A stretch of 64,000 bases of DNA from Streptomyces sp. NBC_00443 (lineage in GTDB: Bacteria > Actinomycetota > Actinomycetes > Streptomycetales > Streptomycetaceae). The DNA is taken from the NCBI RefSeq assembly GCF_036014175.1, contig NZ_CP107917.1, positions 9,114,001 to 9,178,000 on the forward strand, read 5' to 3'. Below are positions 61,543 to 64,000 of the stretch, piece after piece (the first letter of the stretch is position 1; the number at the start of each line of letters is the position of its first letter). A model generated the notes under the pieces. The model made no database searches. It was not told the origin of the DNA and saw nothing but the letters and a program-made list of their open reading frames with translations. A program made the translations under genes and the position numbers.

Positions 61543-63102
61543 TCACAGCCCCGCGACCTTGCCGCTCGCGGAGATCTCGTAGACCAGGGTGATCGTGCGG
61601 TGCCCGCCGGGCGTCAGCCGCAGGTCCCAGCGTGCGATGCCGTCGGCGTCGACCGCATCGGGCTCCGGCGCGCAGGCTTCCTTGCGCAGGCGTACCTCCA
61701 CCGCCGAGACCTCGGAGACGGGGATCCGCTCCCGCAGCGTGACGACCTGCTCGGTCCGGTCGCCGGGCGCCGAGAAGCGGGACACATGCAGCCGGACCGT
61801 ACGGGTGATCACGGTTCGCTGGGTCAACGTCGCAGTGTCGCGGGACTCTTCGGCTTGCCGGACCACCCGGTAGTCGTCGTGGCTGCCGAAGGCGAGCTCG
61901 ACAGGGGCACCCGGTGCGGTGAAGCTCAGTGTGCCGCGGCCGGTGAATCCGCTGCCGCGGACGAGGTCCACGGGCCCGGCCAGCAGTGCGTGGCCGGAGG
62001 TGTTGTCGAACCGCACGACTTGGGTGACCAGCGGCGACAGTTCGGGCGACGAGGCGTACTCGCTGCTCGCGCTGGCGGTGACGGCGGTGAGCGACACCCG
62101 GTGGGCGCGGCCGTCAGCGGGAACGGAGACGGCCGCGGGGGAGTGCAGCACACGCGTCCGGCCGCCGTCGTCCACTCCAGGAAGGCCGAGCACCGGGGCC
62201 GGCCCGAGGTCCGCGGTCTCCTCCTCACGCAGTTCAACGTCGACGGTGCGGCGCTCAGCGGCGGAGCGATCCCTGAGGGTGAGACGGTCCTCGGTCAGCT
62301 GCGGCGGGTCGGTGGTCAGCGCCGAGCGGGCCGTCGACAAGGTGAGGCGTACGTCCGACCAGTCCTCGCCGGTGCGCTGCCAGACCATCGCGTCGGTCTC
62401 CAGTGTCAGCGAGTCCCCGTGGAGTACGGCCCGGTAGGCGGGGCGCCACAGAGCGCACGAGCTGAGGTGGGTCAGACGCAACCGGACCGGTTCGGCGACC
62501 GCGGCCTGTACGGTCAGCTCGACATGGCCGACCAGTTCGGCGGGCTGTTCCTCGGAGAGGCCGATGGCCTGCTGGGCCTCCGTCAATTCTCGGGAGAGGG
62601 CCGTCAACCGCCCCTCGGCGGTGCGGAGTTGCTCGGCGTACGAGTCGCGCTCGGCGTCGACCCGATCCAGCTCGCGGGTCCAGCGGGATTCGTCCGCCTC
62701 CCCGTAGCCGGTTCCTTCGGCGATGTCCCGCAGCAGGTCGGCGGCGAGCCGGCCGAGGAGGTCGAGGCGGGCGCGCAGCCGGTCGCGCGCGTGGCCGAGG
62801 GTGAGCTGTTCCTCTTCGAGGGCGCGCATCCGCATGCGCAGGGCGGAGTCGTCGGCGGCGGGCAGCGGCGCCCGCGGTGTCCAGGTGCGGACGATCCGCA
62901 CGTCGAGGACGGTCGCCCGGTGGTCGCCCGTCAGTTCCGCGTGGAGAGTGCGGTCGACCGCGAGTGCGCTGATCGGCCCGAGGCGCAGTCGCTGGAGGCC
63001 TGCGTGCAGGTCGAGTTCGGCGGTCCGCTCGATATGGGCGCGGTCCTCCAGGCAGGTGACCGCTGTGACGGGCAGGGGGATCGGCCGGGTGTCCGTGGGC
63101 AT
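61543..63102 (-). CDS. DUF4139 (mucoidy-inhibitor-A-like) protein
   Basis: A 519-residue protein. The N-terminal domain (about 1-75) has VTAVTCLEDRAHIERTAELDLHAGLQRLRLGPIS, typical of DUF4140/DUF4139 proteins. A central coiled coil (about 85-200, LEEEQLTLGHARDRLRARLDLL) is followed by the beta-rich DUF4139 region (about 225-519) with YRAVLHGDSLTLETDAMVWQRTGEDWSDVRLTLSTA. It ends in ITLVYEISASGKVAGL. No signal peptide, so it is probably cytoplasmic. Function unknown. It follows the paralogous gene by four bases. Confidence 0.82.
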   Translation of the reverse strand: MPTDTRPIPLPVTAVTCLEDRAHIERTAELDLHAGLQRLRLGPISALAVDRTLHAELTGDHRATVLDVRIVRTWTPRAPLPAADDSALRMRMRALEEEQLTLGHARDRLRARLDLLGRLAADLLRDIAEGTGYGEADESRWTRELDRVDAERDSYAEQLRTAEGRLTALSRELTEAQQAIGLSEEQPAELVGHVELTVQAAVAEPVRLRLTHLSSCALWRPAYRAVLHGDSLTLETDAMVWQRTGEDWSDVRLTLSTARSALTTDPPQLTEDRLTLRDRSAAERRTVDVELREEETADLGPAPVLGLPGVDDGGRTRVLHSPAAVSVPADGRAHRVSLTAVTASASSEYASSPELSPLVTQVVRFDNTSGHALLAGPVDLVRGSGFTGRGTLSFTAPGAPVELAFGSHDDYRVVRQAEESRDTATLTQRTVITRTVRLHVSRFSAPGDRTEQVVTLRERIPVSEVSAVEVRLRKEACAPEPDAVDADGIARWDLRLTPGGHRTITLVYEISASGKVAGL

Positions 63103-63106
63103 GCTG

Positions 63107-64000
63107 TCAGCTCCTGCGGTTGCCGCCGACCAGGGCCTTGGCGGCCGGGATGCGGATGTCGTAGCCGCCGTCGAGGGTGGCGCTGCCGCCGGCGGGCAGG
63201 TCCACTCGCCAGACGCGGGTCCCCGGGGCATGCCGGTCGGGCCCGCTGTCCTGCTCGGGCGCCGTCCAGTCGGCCCGTTCCTCGATCCGGACGTCCGGTT
63301 CGGTCGTGACCGGAACCTGTTCGTGGACCTCGACGGTGACGGCATGGGCCAGCCGGTTGGCGAGTTCCACATGGACCTGGTGGGCGAGCACGGTCGTGTT
63401 GCTGCGCAGACCCGACGTCGACTCGCGCAGGTTCGTGCGGCGGGTGGCCCGGACCCCCTCGGCCGGTCCCAGCCCCATCCGGCGGACGCCGCCGGGGGCG
63501 AGCGTGGGCAGAGCGGCGGTCGTCAGGAAGTCGTGGTCGCTGGTGACTTCCACCGGGCCCGCGAGCAGGGCCTGGTCGGTGGCGTTGGAGAGCACGAGCG
63601 TGGCGTACACCGTCTGCTCCGCGGACGGCACGCACAGGTACTCGGTGCGCAGGCCGACCGGGATGTCGGTGACGGTGACGGTGTGCCAGGTGCCGTCGGA
63701 GGGGATGTCGGCGCGGGCGACGGCGTCGTAGCGGTGGTCGAAGGAGCCCGCCGACTCGCGGGGCCGCACCGCGTGTCCGGGCAACGGCAGCGCGGACACC
63801 GCGTCGGCCCGGCGGCGGCAGTCGTCCGCCACCGCGTCGTAGGGCGTGTGGGGGAAGAGCCTGCCCCGGCGCCCGTCGTTCTCCTCGGCGCCCGACAGCA
63901 CGAGCGCGGCGTAGTCGAGCTCCGCGCCGCTGGGCTCCGGCGGACCGGCCGCCACCGGCGATGACGGCGGTGGAGGTGGCGGGCCTGCCGCGACCGATGC
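63107..64000 (-). CDS. DUF4139-family protein, 5' part beyond the window
   Basis: At least 297 residues; the frame stays open to the window edge through a Pro-rich stretch (AGPPPPPPSSPV). Features parallel the downstream gene: SFDHRYDAVARADIPSDGTWHTVTV, YATLVLSNATDQALLAGPVEVTSD, GVRATRRTNLRESTSGLRSNTTVLAHQVHVELAN and the terminal GGYDIRIPAAKALVGG. The missing N-terminal part should hold the DUF4140 and coiled-coil regions. The tandem pair, four bases apart, probably forms a complex or is a duplicated unit. Confidence 0.75.
   Translation of the reverse strand, partial: ASVAAGPPPPPPSSPVAAGPPEPSGAELDYAALVLSGAEENDGRRGRLFPHTPYDAVADDCRRRADAVSALPLPGHAVRPRESAGSFDHRYDAVARADIPSDGTWHTVTVTDIPVGLRTEYLCVPSAEQTVYATLVLSNATDQALLAGPVEVTSDHDFLTTAALPTLAPGGVRRMGLGPAEGVRATRRTNLRESTSGLRSNTTVLAHQVHVELANRLAHAVTVEVHEQVPVTTEPDVRIEERADWTAPEQDSGPDRHAPGTRVWRVDLPAGGSATLDGGYDIRIPAAKALVGGNRRS

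Noticed and set aside
1..64000. tRNA, rRNA, transposase, integrase or phage genes
   Set aside because: I looked for cloverleaf-like and recombinase motifs and saw none that could be supported by eye.

Overview
The window is high-GC actinobacterial DNA, almost certainly from a Streptomyces or close relative. The support is strong G/C at third codon positions, GTG starts, ATGA/GTGA overlaps, several SpoIIE/RsbW-type regulators, F420-type and MpaB-type enzymes and a type III polyketide synthase. I saw no rRNA, tRNA, CRISPR array, insertion sequence or prophage. The mix of accessory metabolism, regulators and gene remnants would suit a chromosome-arm region.

Layout. 1-3.3 kb: XRE/cupin regulator, DUF6817 protein, VOC protein and WYL regulator. 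3.4-8 kb: RidA, then a FadR regulator / conserved protein / GMC oxidoreductase set resembling mycobacterial Rv0494-Rv0492c. 8-10.4 kb: monooxygenase-thioesterase-DUF4326 operon divergent from a GlxA/AraC regulator. 10.5-11.5 kb: LPXTG-type surface protein with octapeptide repeats. 11.5-17.8 kb: an importer operon (class V PLP enzyme, lipoprotein, two permeases, PhzF isomerase) divergent from a FadR regulator, with three copies of one operator between them. 17.8-22 kb: gene remnant, a Ser-every-third-residue repeat protein, methyltransferase and SpoIIE-type regulator. 22-30 kb: GH109-like Tat protein, secreted EEP nuclease/phosphatase, MerR/old yellow enzyme pair, a decayed FAD monooxygenase, F420 oxidoreductase, and a MerR-GyrI/BtrH-like pair. 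30-34 kb: SRPBCC, FAD desaturase-like, pyrimidine-dimer glycosylase-like and MpaB-like genes. 34-52 kb: a stress-flavoured block with CBS, DUF6480, a YbdK/amidotransferase/S9 peptidase trio, two SpoIIE phosphatases, Dps and a poly-HAMP hybrid histidine kinase. 52-64 kb: methyltransferase, DoxX-like, FhaA-N-like, PadR/acyl-CoA dehydrogenase, SpoIIE-type regulator, type III PKS and two DUF4139 proteins.

How the parts may work together. The 11.5-17.8 kb block reads as a self-contained uptake-and-isomerisation module under one repressor. The 34-52 kb block combines a possible dipeptide-osmolyte pathway, a multi-HAMP sensor kinase, an ANTAR-SpoIIE phosphatase and a Dps protein, which fits osmotic and oxidative stress control. 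Four SpoIIE-type regulators occur within 40 kb.

Sequence quality. Five otherwise intact genes are each broken by loss of a single C or G in a short C/G run (about 5072, 33869, 47262, 53040 and 59883). That uniform pattern looks more like consensus errors than biology. The monooxygenase remnant at 26.2-27.3 kb is different and looks truly decayed. All functional names rest on recognising motifs and families by eye, not on a database search.
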